A stretch of 64,000 bases of DNA from Gammaproteobacteria bacterium (GCA_035279405.1 DATEHU010000017.1:62001-126000); one strand, 5' to 3'. Numbered from the stretch's first letter, positions 25,797 through 34,415 are shown. The notes: generated by a model not told the origin, from the letters alone. Translations and numbers: made by a program.

Positions 25797-27218
25797 ATGG
25801 CGAAAAACCACCGATTAACGGTCTTGTCCCCGTTTTATGTTCAGGCGCATCATGTTGAAGCCCGTTTGGAGGGCCTGATTTCGCTTGCACCCGCGTTGTT
25901 TGGACAGGTCCCGGTTCACACCAGGGAGTCGGCCTTGGAGATTAATGCCATAGACGCCCGCTTGCTTCTTAATTTTGGCCTGTTCAGCCAGCTGGCAGCC
26001 GCTGTGCTGCTGGTCGTGTTGTTCCTGTTGCTGCGACGGCATGCGCTGCGACGGCCGTACTTCCGTGCCTGGAGCAGCGCCTGGATTGCGCTCGCCATAG
26101 GCCTGGCCGCGCTCACCCTGCGCTACAACCTGCTGCCTTTGGTCCTGGGCCAAGGCTCCGGCATGGATCGGTGGGTCACGGGCTGCAATTTCATCTATCA
26201 GTTCGGGAAGCTGGCGTTTCTGCTGCTGCTGCTGCATGGCACGCTGCTGTACCTCAAGGGCGGGGCGCATGAGTCATTTGGCTTCATGCGCTGGTTGTGG
26301 GCCGGAGTGGGTGCGATCACCCTGGCATCCGTGCTCGCGTCTTCCAGTCTGCAGGCCGTAATGTTCTGGCAGGGACTCTGCAACCTGGTGGTATTTGTGT
26401 TTTGCGCAATCGCAATGCTCGCGTTGCCCAAGTCGCGCCGCAGCTTGGGGACACGCACCACCGGCACGGTGCTGGCAGCCATGGCATTGCTGTGGTTGGC
26501 CTATCTGATGGCGTTGGCCAGTACCGTGGTACCCCAGGTACACGCGACCGCGGGCCTGGAAGCCCTGCTGAACGGCCCCAACAATTATCTGGACCTGATT
26601 CTTGGCATGTTGCTGGCGTTCGGCATGGTGCTGGTGCTGTTCGAGGACCTGCGCCGGGAGATAGACACCGCTCACCGGGAGTTGCGCGTGGCGCACGAGC
26701 AACTGCTGCGCGAGTCATTTATCGATGCGCTCACCGGCGCCTACAACCGGCGCGCGCTCAGTGAGGGTACCGGACTGGAGGACGCCAAAGGCAGTTTCGG
26801 CGTGCTGGTGGCATTGGACGTGGACAACCTCAAGGACGTAAACGACGCGTATGGCCACAAGCATGGCGACGCACTCTTGCAGCACTTGGCCTCGGTATTG
26901 CGCGCCGGCCTGCGGCCGTCCGACAAGCTGTACCGCATGGGTGGCGATGAATTCCTGGTGGTGATGCCGCGCGCGGTGGTGCGCACGGCCGCGGCGCGCA
27001 TCAAGGAAATCATCGCCAACGCCCCGCCGCTGCGACTCGCCGACAGCGACACATCGCTGGAGCTGCGCGCCAGCGTTGGTGCGGCGGAGTTCGCCAGCAT
27101 CGAGGAGCTCGACATCGCGCTGCATAGCGCGGATCGCTCCATGTACGATCAGAAGCGCGCCAGCCACCAACAGCACCCCGTGTTGCCCGGAGCCGTCAGA
27201 CTGCAGAACGGCCACTGA
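25797..27218 (+). CDS. Membrane diguanylate cyclase (GGDEF)
   Basis: Up to 473 residues. Six or seven transmembrane helices (about residues 55-285) are followed by a GGDEF domain that makes cyclic di-GMP. The active loop is an intact GGDEF, and the product-inhibition site RxxD stands five residues before it (RPSD-KLYRM-GGDEF). The N-terminal ~45 residues before EINAIDARLLLN look unlike a membrane sensor start; a TTG near 25935 could be the real initiation codon. The downstream gene, an oxidoreductase, is not related. Confidence 0.87.
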   Translation: MAKNHRLTVLSPFYVQAHHVEARLEGLISLAPALFGQVPVHTRESALEINAIDARLLLNFGLFSQLAAAVLLVVLFLLLRRHALRRPYFRAWSSAWIALAIGLAALTLRYNLLPLVLGQGSGMDRWVTGCNFIYQFGKLAFLLLLLHGTLLYLKGGAHESFGFMRWLWAGVGAITLASVLASSSLQAVMFWQGLCNLVVFVFCAIAMLALPKSRRSLGTRTTGTVLAAMALLWLAYLMALASTVVPQVHATAGLEALLNGPNNYLDLILGMLLAFGMVLVLFEDLRREIDTAHRELRVAHEQLLRESFIDALTGAYNRRALSEGTGLEDAKGSFGVLVALDVDNLKDVNDAYGHKHGDALLQHLASVLRAGLRPSDKLYRMGGDEFLVVMPRAVVRTAAARIKEIIANAPPLRLADSDTSLELRASVGAAEFASIEELDIALHSADRSMYDQKRASHQQHPVLPGAVRLQNGH

Positions 27219-27381
27219 CCATGGACTCCGCGGTCCCGACGTGCCGGCGGCGGGCGGATATGCGCTGAATCCGGAGCAAGCAGCTGTCATTTTTGGCGCG
27301 CTGGGCTATGCTTCACGGAATAGGCAGGCGCGGCGCACGGCGCCTTCCGACCTGCGGACATGGCGCGTTTCCGGAGTCCAA

Positions 27382-29184
27382 GTGAAACCTACTGATACCA
27401 CCCATCCCGACTACTTTCACAGGGTCGTGGATTGCCAATGGGCGTGCCCGGCCCACACCAACGTGCCTGAATACATACGCCTGATCGCCCAGGGGCGGTT
27501 TGCCGACGCCTACATGCTCAACCGGGAATCCAACGTGTTCCCCGGCATCCTGGGGCGCACCTGCGACCGGCCCTGTGAACCTGCCTGCCGCCGCGGGCGC
27601 GTGGATGAAAAACCCGTGGCCATCTGCCGGCTGAAACGCGTAGCCGCGGATTACAGGGAAGATATCCGTGCACGCCTGCCGAAAATCCCGCAACAGAAGA
27701 ACGGCAGGCGCATCGCCTGCGTGGGCGCGGGCTGCGCTTCACTTACGGTCGCCAACGATCTGCTGCCGCTCGGCTACCAGATCACGATGTTCGAAAAGCA
27801 GCATGAACCGGGCGGCCTGATGCGCACCAATATTCCCGCGTTCCGCCTGCCGGTCGCGGTGCTCACGGAAGAGATCGACATGATTCTCGACATGGGTGTG
27901 GACCTGAAGCTGGGTGCGCCGATCGACAGCATGCGCGCGCTGCTCGCGCAGGGTTTCGACGCCGTATTCGTGGGCAGCGGCGCACCGCGCGGCAAGAATC
28001 TCGAGATTCCCGGCCGCCACGCCGATGACGCGCACGTGCATATCGGCATTGACTGGCTGGAATCCGTGGCCTTCGGCCACATAAATTCGGTCGGCACGCG
28101 CGTGCTCATCATCGGCGCCGGCAATACCGCCATGGACTGCTGCCGTTCGTCGCTGCGCATCGGTGCCAGCGACGTGAAAGTCATGGCGCGCAAGCCGCTC
28201 ACCCTGACCAAGGCGTCCGACTGGGAACTGGAGGAGGCGGTCGAGGAAAGCGTAGCGATGGTTGAGTGCCACTCACCGAAGGAATTCGTGGTCGAGAACG
28301 GCAAGCTGCAAGGCATGAATTTCGAGGTGCTTGAGTACCACGAAGAAAATGGCCGGCTGAAATCGAAGAAAACCGGCGAGAAGTTTTTCCCGGCGGACGA
28401 CATCATTCTCGCCATCGGGCAGGAAAACGCGTTTCCCTGGATCGAAAACGATCTCGGCATCGAACTCGATCAGTGGCACGTGCCGGTGGTAAACAAGACC
28501 AGCATGCAGTCCACGCGCAATGGCGTGTTCTTCGGCGGCGACGCGGCCTTTGGTCCCAAGAACATCATTTGGGCGGTGGAGCACGGACATCAGGCGGCGA
28601 TCTCGATTCACAGGTACTGTAATGGCGAAGACATTGCCGAGCGCCCGGCGTACGGCATGAACCTCGTGAGCACCAAGATGGGAATCCACGAGTGGAGTTA
28701 CAGCAACAGCTATGACCCGTCCGCGCGGCGGCTGGTGCCGCACGTGAGCCTCAAGGAGCGCTTCAAGAAGATCAACATCGAAGTGGAACTCGGCTTCACG
28801 GCCGAGCAGACCGAAGTGGAAGTGGAGCGTTGTCTGAATTGCGACATCCAGACGGTATTCTTCGCGCCGCTGTGCATCGAGTGCGACGCCTGCATTGACG
28901 TCTGTCCCACGCACTGCCTTACCATCACCGCCAACGGCGAGGAAGCCGAGCTGCGCACACGCCTGAAAGCGCCGGCCGAGAATCTCACGCAGCCGCTGTA
29001 CGTGTCGGCAGCACTGAAACAAACCGGACGCGTCATGGTCAAGGACGAGGATCAATGCGTGCACTGCGGGCTGTGCGCTGAGCGCTGTCCCACGGCGGCC
29101 TGGGACATGCAGAAATCTACCGTGAAAATTGCCTACGCGGGCGATCTGTCAGCTCCGGTTGCGCCCGTGCGCAAGCGTGCTTGA
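27382..29184 (+). CDS. GltD-like NAD(P)H oxidoreductase fused to a 2[4Fe-4S] ferredoxin
   Basis: A 600-residue three-part protein. Residues ~1-90 are a Fer4_20 module (CPAHTNVPEYIRLI, then CDRPCEPACRRG); ~110-440 are two nucleotide-binding folds (GAGCASLT for FAD; IIGAGNTAMDC for NAD(P)H); the C-terminus holds two 4Fe-4S motifs CIECDACIDVCP and CVHCGLCAERCP. The architecture is that of glutamate synthase small subunit/NfnB-like enzymes. It is immediately upstream of a 2-oxoacid oxidoreductase alpha subunit (3 bases), so it probably passes electrons between NAD(P)H and the oxidoreductase's ferredoxin. The GTG at 27382 has a GGAG upstream; an earlier extension is not supported. Confidence 0.88.
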   Translation: MKPTDTTHPDYFHRVVDCQWACPAHTNVPEYIRLIAQGRFADAYMLNRESNVFPGILGRTCDRPCEPACRRGRVDEKPVAICRLKRVAADYREDIRARLPKIPQQKNGRRIACVGAGCASLTVANDLLPLGYQITMFEKQHEPGGLMRTNIPAFRLPVAVLTEEIDMILDMGVDLKLGAPIDSMRALLAQGFDAVFVGSGAPRGKNLEIPGRHADDAHVHIGIDWLESVAFGHINSVGTRVLIIGAGNTAMDCCRSSLRIGASDVKVMARKPLTLTKASDWELEEAVEESVAMVECHSPKEFVVENGKLQGMNFEVLEYHEENGRLKSKKTGEKFFPADDIILAIGQENAFPWIENDLGIELDQWHVPVVNKTSMQSTRNGVFFGGDAAFGPKNIIWAVEHGHQAAISIHRYCNGEDIAERPAYGMNLVSTKMGIHEWSYSNSYDPSARRLVPHVSLKERFKKINIEVELGFTAEQTEVEVERCLNCDIQTVFFAPLCIECDACIDVCPTHCLTITANGEEAELRTRLKAPAENLTQPLYVSAALKQTGRVMVKDEDQCVHCGLCAERCPTAAWDMQKSTVKIAYAGDLSAPVAPVRKRA

Positions 29185-29186
29185 AC

Positions 29187-30992
29187 ATGAACGCACGCGT
29201 CAACGACTTCGTCATCAAAATCGCCAACGTCAACGGCACCGGATCGGCGAGCGCCAACGGCCTGTTGATGAAGGCCGTCTTTCGCATGGGCATCCCGGTA
29301 GTAGGCAAAAATTTCTTTCCCTCCAATATCCAGGGCCTGCCCACCTGGTTCGAGATCCGCGTGAGCCGCGAGGGTTACCTGGCGCGCTCCGGGCGCGTGG
29401 ACCTCATGGTGGCGATGAACGCCCAGACCTATGCGCGCGATCTCGCCGAGGTCAGCGCCGGCGGCTACCTTATATATGACTCCACCTGGCCGCGCGACAA
29501 GCAACTGGTGCGCGAGGATGTAACTGTTATCGGCATCCCGTTCGCCCAACTGGTGAACGGCGAGTTCGAGAACGTGCGTGCCCGCGTGCTCATGAAAAAC
29601 GTGTGTTACCTGGGCGCGCTGGCGGCGTTGCTGGAAATCGACATGCAGGTGGTGGAGCAACTGCTCAAGGAAACCTTCGCCGACAAGCAGAAACTCATCG
29701 CCGGCAATCTCAAGGCCATCGAACTTGGCTATAAGTACACGAAGGAACACGTCACTTGTCCGTTGCCGTTGCGACTCGAGGCCATGCACAAAACCAATGA
29801 CCAGGTGATGGTGGACGGCAACATGATGGCGGCGCTCGGCTGCGTGTACGCCGGCGCCACCGTGGGCGCCTGGTATCCGATCACGCCGTCCACGTCACTG
29901 ATGGACGCCTTCAAGGAATACTGCGAGCGCTATCGCGTGGATCCGGGAACCGGCAAGCATCGGTATTGCATCGTGCAGGCCGAGGACGAGCTCGCGGCCA
30001 TCGGCATGGTGCTGGGCGCGGCCTGGAACGGCGCACGCGCCTTCACGCCCACCAGCGGCCCTGGCATCTCACTGATGAACGAGTTCATCGGCTTCGCCTA
30101 TTACGCCGAAATTCCCGCGGTGCTGTTCGATGTGCAGCGCGTGGGTCCGTCCACCGGCATGCCCACGCGCACCCAGCAGTGCGACATCCTGTTCTGCGCC
30201 TACGCCTCGCACGGCGACACCCGCCATGTGCTGCTGTTTCCCGCCGATCCGGGTGAATGTTTCCACATGGCGATCGCGGCCTTCGATCTCGCCGAACGGC
30301 TGCAGACGCCGGTATTCGTGCTCTCCGATCTCGACATCGGCATGAACGACTGGATGGTGCCGAAGATTCGCTGGGACGAGAACTACGTTCCCGACCACGG
30401 CAAGGTCTATACGCGCGCACAACTGGAGCAGATGCAGGTATTCCATCGTTACACCGACGCCGATGGTGACGGCATCCCGTATCGCACCTATCCCGGCGTG
30501 CACCCCAAGGGCGCATTCTTCGTGCGCGGCTCCGGCCATAACCGCCGTGGCGGCTATACCGAGGACGCCGACGAATATAAGGACGTGCTTGACCGGCTGC
30601 GGCGCAAGCACGACACGGCCAAGGAACTGGTGCCGGCGCCGGTCATCAAGAGCCGCAAGGGCGTCACCACCGCTGTAGTTTCGCTCGGCAGTTGCGATGC
30701 GGCGGTGCGTGAGGCGCTGGACGTGCTCGCGCGCGAAGGCACCGAGGTGAATTACCTGCGCGTGCGCGGTTTCCCCTTCAGCAAGGCGGTGGAGGAATTC
30801 TTGAGCCAGCATGAGCGGATTTTCGTGGTCGAGCAGAACCGCGATGCGCAGTTGCGATCGCTGTTATTGCTGGAAACCCACGTGGAGAAGCACAGACTGA
30901 ATTCCATCCTGCACTACGGCGGCATGCCCATGGATTCGCGCTGCATCGTCGAGGGCGTGAACCGCGCGCTCGCCAAACCTGCTGTGGCTTAG
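29187..30992 (+). CDS. 2-oxoacid:acceptor oxidoreductase, fused gamma-alpha subunit
   Basis: A 601-residue KorA-type protein. The first ~200 residues are the gamma domain (KIANVNGTGSASANGLLMKA), and the rest is the alpha subunit with YPITPSTSLMD and the SGPGISLMNE segment. Such enzymes decarboxylate 2-oxoacids (2-oxoglutarate or related) using TPP and iron-sulfur centres, making acyl-CoA and reduced ferredoxin. The substrate cannot be told from sequence. The start is the ATG three bases after the upstream stop, preceding NARVNDF. The beta subunit lies downstream but is separated by a repeat element of about 310 bases. The stop TAG lies in the degenerate end of that element. Confidence 0.9.
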   Translation: MNARVNDFVIKIANVNGTGSASANGLLMKAVFRMGIPVVGKNFFPSNIQGLPTWFEIRVSREGYLARSGRVDLMVAMNAQTYARDLAEVSAGGYLIYDSTWPRDKQLVREDVTVIGIPFAQLVNGEFENVRARVLMKNVCYLGALAALLEIDMQVVEQLLKETFADKQKLIAGNLKAIELGYKYTKEHVTCPLPLRLEAMHKTNDQVMVDGNMMAALGCVYAGATVGAWYPITPSTSLMDAFKEYCERYRVDPGTGKHRYCIVQAEDELAAIGMVLGAAWNGARAFTPTSGPGISLMNEFIGFAYYAEIPAVLFDVQRVGPSTGMPTRTQQCDILFCAYASHGDTRHVLLFPADPGECFHMAIAAFDLAERLQTPVFVLSDLDIGMNDWMVPKIRWDENYVPDHGKVYTRAQLEQMQVFHRYTDADGDGIPYRTYPGVHPKGAFFVRGSGHNRRGGYTEDADEYKDVLDRLRRKHDTAKELVPAPVIKSRKGVTTAVVSLGSCDAAVREALDVLAREGTEVNYLRVRGFPFSKAVEEFLSQHERIFVVEQNRDAQLRSLLLLETHVEKHRLNSILHYGGMPMDSRCIVEGVNRALAKPAVA

Positions 30993-31301
30993 GGTAACGG
31001 AAATGCACATTGCGGAAAAATCCCCCCGCGCGCCAAACGCTTGCCCCCCTTTGCAAAGGGGGGCGAGGAGCGAAGCTCAGAGCGGGCAGCCAGGGGCGAG
31101 TTGCGCCGCGATGAGCGGGCGGCCATGGATGGCCGCCCTGGACCCGGACACGGAGCAGGATTGCGGAGTGTTCGAGGCTGCCCTGGACTTTCGGGCGAAG
31201 CAGGATTGCGAAGCTCGAAAGAGAGGGGATTTCGGCAGCGCACAACGTGATGTCACGTTCAACTTGGCGGCCATCATTCACTTTGTTCGCACGAGAATTG
31301 T
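30988..31301. mobile_element. Dispersed MITE-like repeat, copy 1 (degenerate), between the alpha and beta oxidoreductase genes
   Basis: A non-coding stretch of about 310 bases that shares its core with the elements at 43770-44143 and 49990-50289: a run of C (AATCCCCCCGCGCG), a palindromic CCCCCCTTTGCAAAGGGGGG, GAAGC, GGGCAGCCAGGGGCG, GCGGGCGGCCATGGATG and CCCTGGACTTTCGG. Its left end reads CTTAGGG followed by TAACGGAAATG, a decayed version of the terminal repeat; the right end (CACTTTGTTCGCACGAG) is also decayed. The stop codon of the upstream gene is inside the left end. The element has no coding capacity and probably was mobilised in trans. Confidence 0.72.
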
Positions 31302-32357
31302 ATGAGTTTCATGCGCAAACCCGCGGTCAGCCACTCCATGCTCGCCAAGAACGAGCGTGGCCTCACGGTGCGCGACTACGAGGGCAGCATGTCCACGCTG
31401 TGCGCCGGCTGCGGCCACGATTCCATCACCGCGGCCGTGATCCAGGCGTTCTGGGAACTCAACATCGAGCCCTACCAGGTCGCCAAGATGAGCGGTATCG
31501 GCTGCTCTTCCAAGACGCCGACCTATTTTCTGTCCGAAGCCCACGGCATCAATGCGGTGCATGGCCGCATGCCGTCCATCGCCACCGGCGCCAACGCCGC
31601 TGACCGCAACCTGTATTACATCGGTATCTCGGGCGACGGCGATTCGCTGTCCATCGGCTTGGGACAGTTCATCCATGCGATGCGCCGCAACCTCAACATG
31701 CTTTATATAATCGAGAACAACGGTGTCTACGGTCTGACCAAAGGCCAGTTCTCGGCCTCGGCCGACGTCGGCAGCAAGGCCAAGAAGGGCGAGGTCAACC
31801 AGCAGCCGCCGATCGATCCGGTAGTCGCGGCGCTGACGCTCGGCGGCAGTTTCGTGGCGCGCAGTTTTTCGGGCGACAAGGCGCAACTGGTACCGCTCAT
31901 CAAGGCGGGCATCATGCACAACGGCTTTGCGTTGCTCGATGTGCTCTCGCCCTGCGTGACCTTCAACGACCACGAAGATTCCACCAAGAGCTACGCCCAT
32001 ACCCGCCAGTTCTATCATCCGGCCGTGCACGCGGATTTCATTCCGCCGAGAAAGCCCATCCGTGCGGCCTACGACGAGGGTGAGGCCATGCCGGTGGAAC
32101 TGCACGACGGCAGTACAGTGCTGCTGCGCAAAGTGTCGCGCGACTACAATCCCAAGAGCCGCGGCGACGCTTATTCCTATCTGTACGAGCACCAGAAGCA
32201 GGGCGAGATCGTTACCGGCCTGCTTTATATAGATGAAGATCAGCGCGAAATGCACGACATCAGCAACACCGTCAGCCAAGCGCTGCGTGATTTGCCGTAC
32301 GCCGAGCTCTGCCCCGGCGCCAAGGCCCTGGACGAAATCCAGAACCTGTATCGCTGA
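31302..32357 (+). CDS. 2-oxoacid:acceptor oxidoreductase, beta subunit
   Basis: A 351-residue KorB-type TPP-binding subunit. CAGCGHDSIT holds the cluster/TPP cysteines, GIGCSSKTP follows, and the TPP/Mg motif is GDGDSLSIG then ENNGVYGLTKGQ. It completes the enzyme started by the gamma-alpha gene upstream. Separation by the dispersed repeat should not prevent co-transcription but may change the ratio of subunits. The last ~85 bases overlap, antisense, the 3' end of the convergent monooxygenase-like gene. Confidence 0.9.
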   Translation: MSFMRKPAVSHSMLAKNERGLTVRDYEGSMSTLCAGCGHDSITAAVIQAFWELNIEPYQVAKMSGIGCSSKTPTYFLSEAHGINAVHGRMPSIATGANAADRNLYYIGISGDGDSLSIGLGQFIHAMRRNLNMLYIIENNGVYGLTKGQFSASADVGSKAKKGEVNQQPPIDPVVAALTLGGSFVARSFSGDKAQLVPLIKAGIMHNGFALLDVLSPCVTFNDHEDSTKSYAHTRQFYHPAVHADFIPPRKPIRAAYDEGEAMPVELHDGSTVLLRKVSRDYNPKSRGDAYSYLYEHQKQGEIVTGLLYIDEDQREMHDISNTVSQALRDLPYAELCPGAKALDEIQNLYR

Positions 32358-32868
32358 GCCTGCGCCGCACTGCGGCCTGACCCGACCGCGTCACCACCTG
32401 GTAATGGCGCAAGCGCCGCGGCATCGCGAGTAGAAAGCCTGCATCCTTCGGATAGTAGCGCGCGCGTCCGATATCCTCGCCGGCAAATGCGCGGATGGCC
32501 TGGGGCGAATCCCACAGGCTCAGCAGCACGATCTCGCTTTCCTTGACGCCTTCATCCAGCAGTACCCAGGTGCCCAGATGGCCGGGCGTGGCGGCATAGT
32601 CGCGCAGGCCGGTGCGGCGCAGGTACCTGAGGTAGGCACCGGCTTTATCCCGCGGCACACGTCCGCGCCACTCCCGCAGGATTGTCGGGTGATCCGCGGC
32701 GAACACCGGGGCGCGCGGCAGCCGGGCATGGGCCAGCACGATCGGCGGGTAGCTGCGGAAATACGCCACCAGCGCCAGCCACAGCGGCCGCGGGTATTGA
32801 CGGACATAATCCGCGAGGGTGTGCCACAGGGGCAGGAAGTAATTCAGGTCCAAGTCAGAAATATTCAT
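32272..32868 (-). CDS. Antibiotic-biosynthesis-monooxygenase (ABM)-like protein
   Basis: A 198-residue protein. An N-terminal ~65 residues resemble an alpha-helical, membrane-proximal segment (YFLPLWHTLADYVRQYPRPLW). The middle is an ABM-type ferredoxin-like fold (REWRGRVPRDKAGAYLRYLRRTGLRDYAATPGHLG to SLWDSPQAIRAFAGEDI), seen in small monooxygenases and heme-degrading enzymes. The C-terminal ~35 residues are low-complexity and lie antisense over korB, so the protein may have been extended by readthrough into neighbouring sequence. It is divergent from a CGNR regulator and shares an operator region with it. Confidence 0.75.
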   Translation of the reverse strand: MNISDLDLNYFLPLWHTLADYVRQYPRPLWLALVAYFRSYPPIVLAHARLPRAPVFAADHPTILREWRGRVPRDKAGAYLRYLRRTGLRDYAATPGHLGTWVLLDEGVKESEIVLLSLWDSPQAIRAFAGEDIGRARYYPKDAGFLLAMPRRLRHYQVVTRSGQAAVRRRLSDTGSGFRPGPWRRGRARRTANHAALG

Positions 32869-32883
32869 GATGGGGCCCTCGCC

Positions 32884-32919
32884 GCTGTAACCGTCTAGCT
32901 ATAGCTAGACGGTTACAGC
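32884..32919. promoter_or_regulatory. 36-base perfect palindrome, likely operator between the ABM-like and CGNR genes
   Basis: Every base from 32884 to 32901 pairs with 32902-32919, giving an uninterrupted palindrome built from the half-site CTGTAACC ... GGTTACAG with TCTAGCTATAGCTAGA at its centre. It lies in the 116-base gap between the divergent genes, 16 bases from the ABM start. Such long perfect palindromes at a regulator gene typically bind the regulator as a dimer or tetramer. A direct link to the CGNR protein is inference. Confidence 0.8.
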
Positions 32920-32931
32920 ATAGACTGGACA

Positions 32932-32965
32932 CTGTAACTAGTCAAGTGTGATACACTGGTTACAG
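32932..32965. promoter_or_regulatory. Second operator-like pair of half-sites upstream of the CGNR gene
   Basis: CTGTAACT (32932-32939) and GGTTACAG (32958-32965) form an inverted pair spaced by 18 bases, repeating the half-site found in the perfect palindrome at 32884-32919. The pair ends 20 bases before the CGNR ATG. Together the two pairs would allow autoregulation and control of the divergent gene. Confidence 0.65.
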
Positions 32966-32984
32966 GTAAAAATTGTGGAAGCTT

Positions 32985-33602
32985 ATGAATACCCCGATTC
33001 GTAATCTGGAGACCCTGGATTGGGTGGCCGGCCACCCGGCCCTGGACTTCGTCAATACCGTTTCCTGGGCGTCCGCGGGGCATCCCGACTACCTGCACGG
33101 TTATGCTGACCTGCTGGCCTGGACGGCGCAGGCTGATCTCATCAGCCCCCAGGGCCGGCGCGCACTCAGCGAAGGCAGCGGGCACGCCCAGACGAGCGCC
33201 TTCAAGGAAGCCCAGACCCTGCGGGAATCCCTGCGCGCCATTTTCCAGGCGATCGCAGAGGGGCGGGGTCCGCCGCAGGCGGCGCTCGACCATCTGAATG
33301 CCGTGGTGCAAAAAACCGTGGGGTGGCGGAGGCTCAGCCTTGAGGGGCGTAAAGTGCGCAGCGATTGGAACTTCGCGGGCGCACCACCTGGCGCTCTGCT
33401 CGGCCCTGTCGCGTGGAAAGCAGTGGAGCTGCTGGAAGACGGCCCGCTGGAACGTGTCAAGGAGTGTCATCCCGGCTGCGCCTGGCTGTTCCTGGACACC
33501 TCCAGGAACAGCTCGCGTCGCTGGTGCAGCATGCAAACCTGTGGGAATGACGCCAAGGTGCGGCGCTTTCGCAAGCGGCTGAAAGCCGCTGCAGTGACTT
33601 AG
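32985..33602 (+). CDS. CGNR zinc-finger transcription regulator
   Basis: A 205-residue protein of the ABATE/CGNR family. The N-terminal stress-response domain (residues ~1-130) contains AGHPALDFVNTVSW and DLLAWTAQADLIS; the C-terminal zinc finger is CHPGCAWLFLDTSRN...RRWCSMQTCGND. The signature CGNR reads CGND here, with K/R residues following. The ATG at 32985 has a GGA about 8 bases upstream; a GTG at 32973 is an alternative. It is probably the repressor or activator of the divergent ABM-like gene through the palindromes at 32884-32965. Confidence 0.83.
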   Translation: MNTPIRNLETLDWVAGHPALDFVNTVSWASAGHPDYLHGYADLLAWTAQADLISPQGRRALSEGSGHAQTSAFKEAQTLRESLRAIFQAIAEGRGPPQAALDHLNAVVQKTVGWRRLSLEGRKVRSDWNFAGAPPGALLGPVAWKAVELLEDGPLERVKECHPGCAWLFLDTSRNSSRRWCSMQTCGNDAKVRRFRKRLKAAAVT

Positions 33603-33658
33603 AAATGATTTCGGACCGTCGAAGCTTGCGCGGGTTTTGCTTCGGCCCCCGGTAGCCG

Positions 33659-33685
33659 GAAGACATCCACAACCTGTATCACTGA
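33659..33685 (+). pseudogene. Relic duplicate of the korB 3' end
   Basis: Nine codons reading EDIHNLYH-stop match the end of the beta subunit gene at 32331-32357 (DEIQNLYR-stop) in 23 of 27 bases. No further korB sequence precedes it. The relic and the intact 3' end flank the ABM/CGNR cassette (about 1.3 kb), as imperfect direct repeats. This is the same configuration as the apeR relic at 20682-20735. Confidence 0.6.
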
Positions 33686-33862
33686 CCGTCGCCTGCGCGC
33701 GCTGAGGGGAACAAAATTCAGCCGAGCTGGTATCAAGAGCAAGCCGGATTCCATGCGCAGCGAACTTCTCCAGCGACCGTCCTGACACGCACGCGCGCGG
33801 AAGGCGTAAAATTCCCCGCTTTCCCGGTTCCGAAAAACAATCCATCTGTCTGGAGGTGTCCC

Positions 33863-34366
33863 ATGTCGCTGTCCATGTACCAGGCGTCCGTGCCGGTGTT
33901 CATCCGTGCGCTGACCAATTTGTCCGCCATCCTCAAGAAGGGCGACGCTTACGCGCAGGCGAAAAAAGTTGAACCTGCGGTGCTAGTCAACGCGCGCCTG
34001 TATCCGGATATGTTTACGCTGGTGCGCCAGGTGCAGATCGCGAGCGATACCGCCAAGGGCTGCGCTGCGCGCCTCGCCGGCCAGGAGCCACCGAGCTTTG
34101 CGGATCAGGAGCAAACCTTTGCAGAGCTGTACGCGCGCCTCGACAAGACCATTGCCTTTCTCAAGACTCTGAAACCCGCGCAAATCGACGGCTCGGAGGA
34201 ACGCGCCATCGAATTGAAGATGCGCGACCGCACGCTGCACACCAAGGGCCGCGAGTATCTGCTGGAACGGGCGCTGCCGAACCTGTTTTTCCACGTCACC
34301 ACGGCCTACGGCATACTGCGTCACAACGGCGTGGAAGTCGGCAAACACGATTTCCTGGGTGCGTAA
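33863..34366 (+). CDS. DUF1993-family protein
   Basis: A 167-residue DUF1993 protein. The family pattern is visible: MSMYQASVPVFIRALTNLSAILKKG, ARLYPDMFTLVRQVQIASDTAKGCAARLAG, and LPNLFFHVTTAYGILRHNGVEVGK. The four-helix arrangement resembles DinB-like proteins, though without a visible metal triad. A clear ribosome-binding site GGAGG precedes the ATG. The function is not known. A strong bidirectional terminator follows. Confidence 0.88.
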   Translation: MSLSMYQASVPVFIRALTNLSAILKKGDAYAQAKKVEPAVLVNARLYPDMFTLVRQVQIASDTAKGCAARLAGQEPPSFADQEQTFAELYARLDKTIAFLKTLKPAQIDGSEERAIELKMRDRTLHTKGREYLLERALPNLFFHVTTAYGILRHNGVEVGKHDFLGA

Positions 34367-34380
34367 ATCCCGGTTACGCA

Positions 34381-34415
34381 AGCAAAGGCCGCTCCCTGCT
34401 GGAGCGGCCTTTGCT
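34381..34415. terminator. Bidirectional rho-independent terminator
   Basis: A perfect 15-base inverted repeat (AGCAAAGGCCGCTCC, loop of five, then its complement) with A-rich left and T-rich right arms. It sits between the convergent stops of the DUF1993 gene (34366) and the peptidase gene (34433). Confidence 0.9.
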
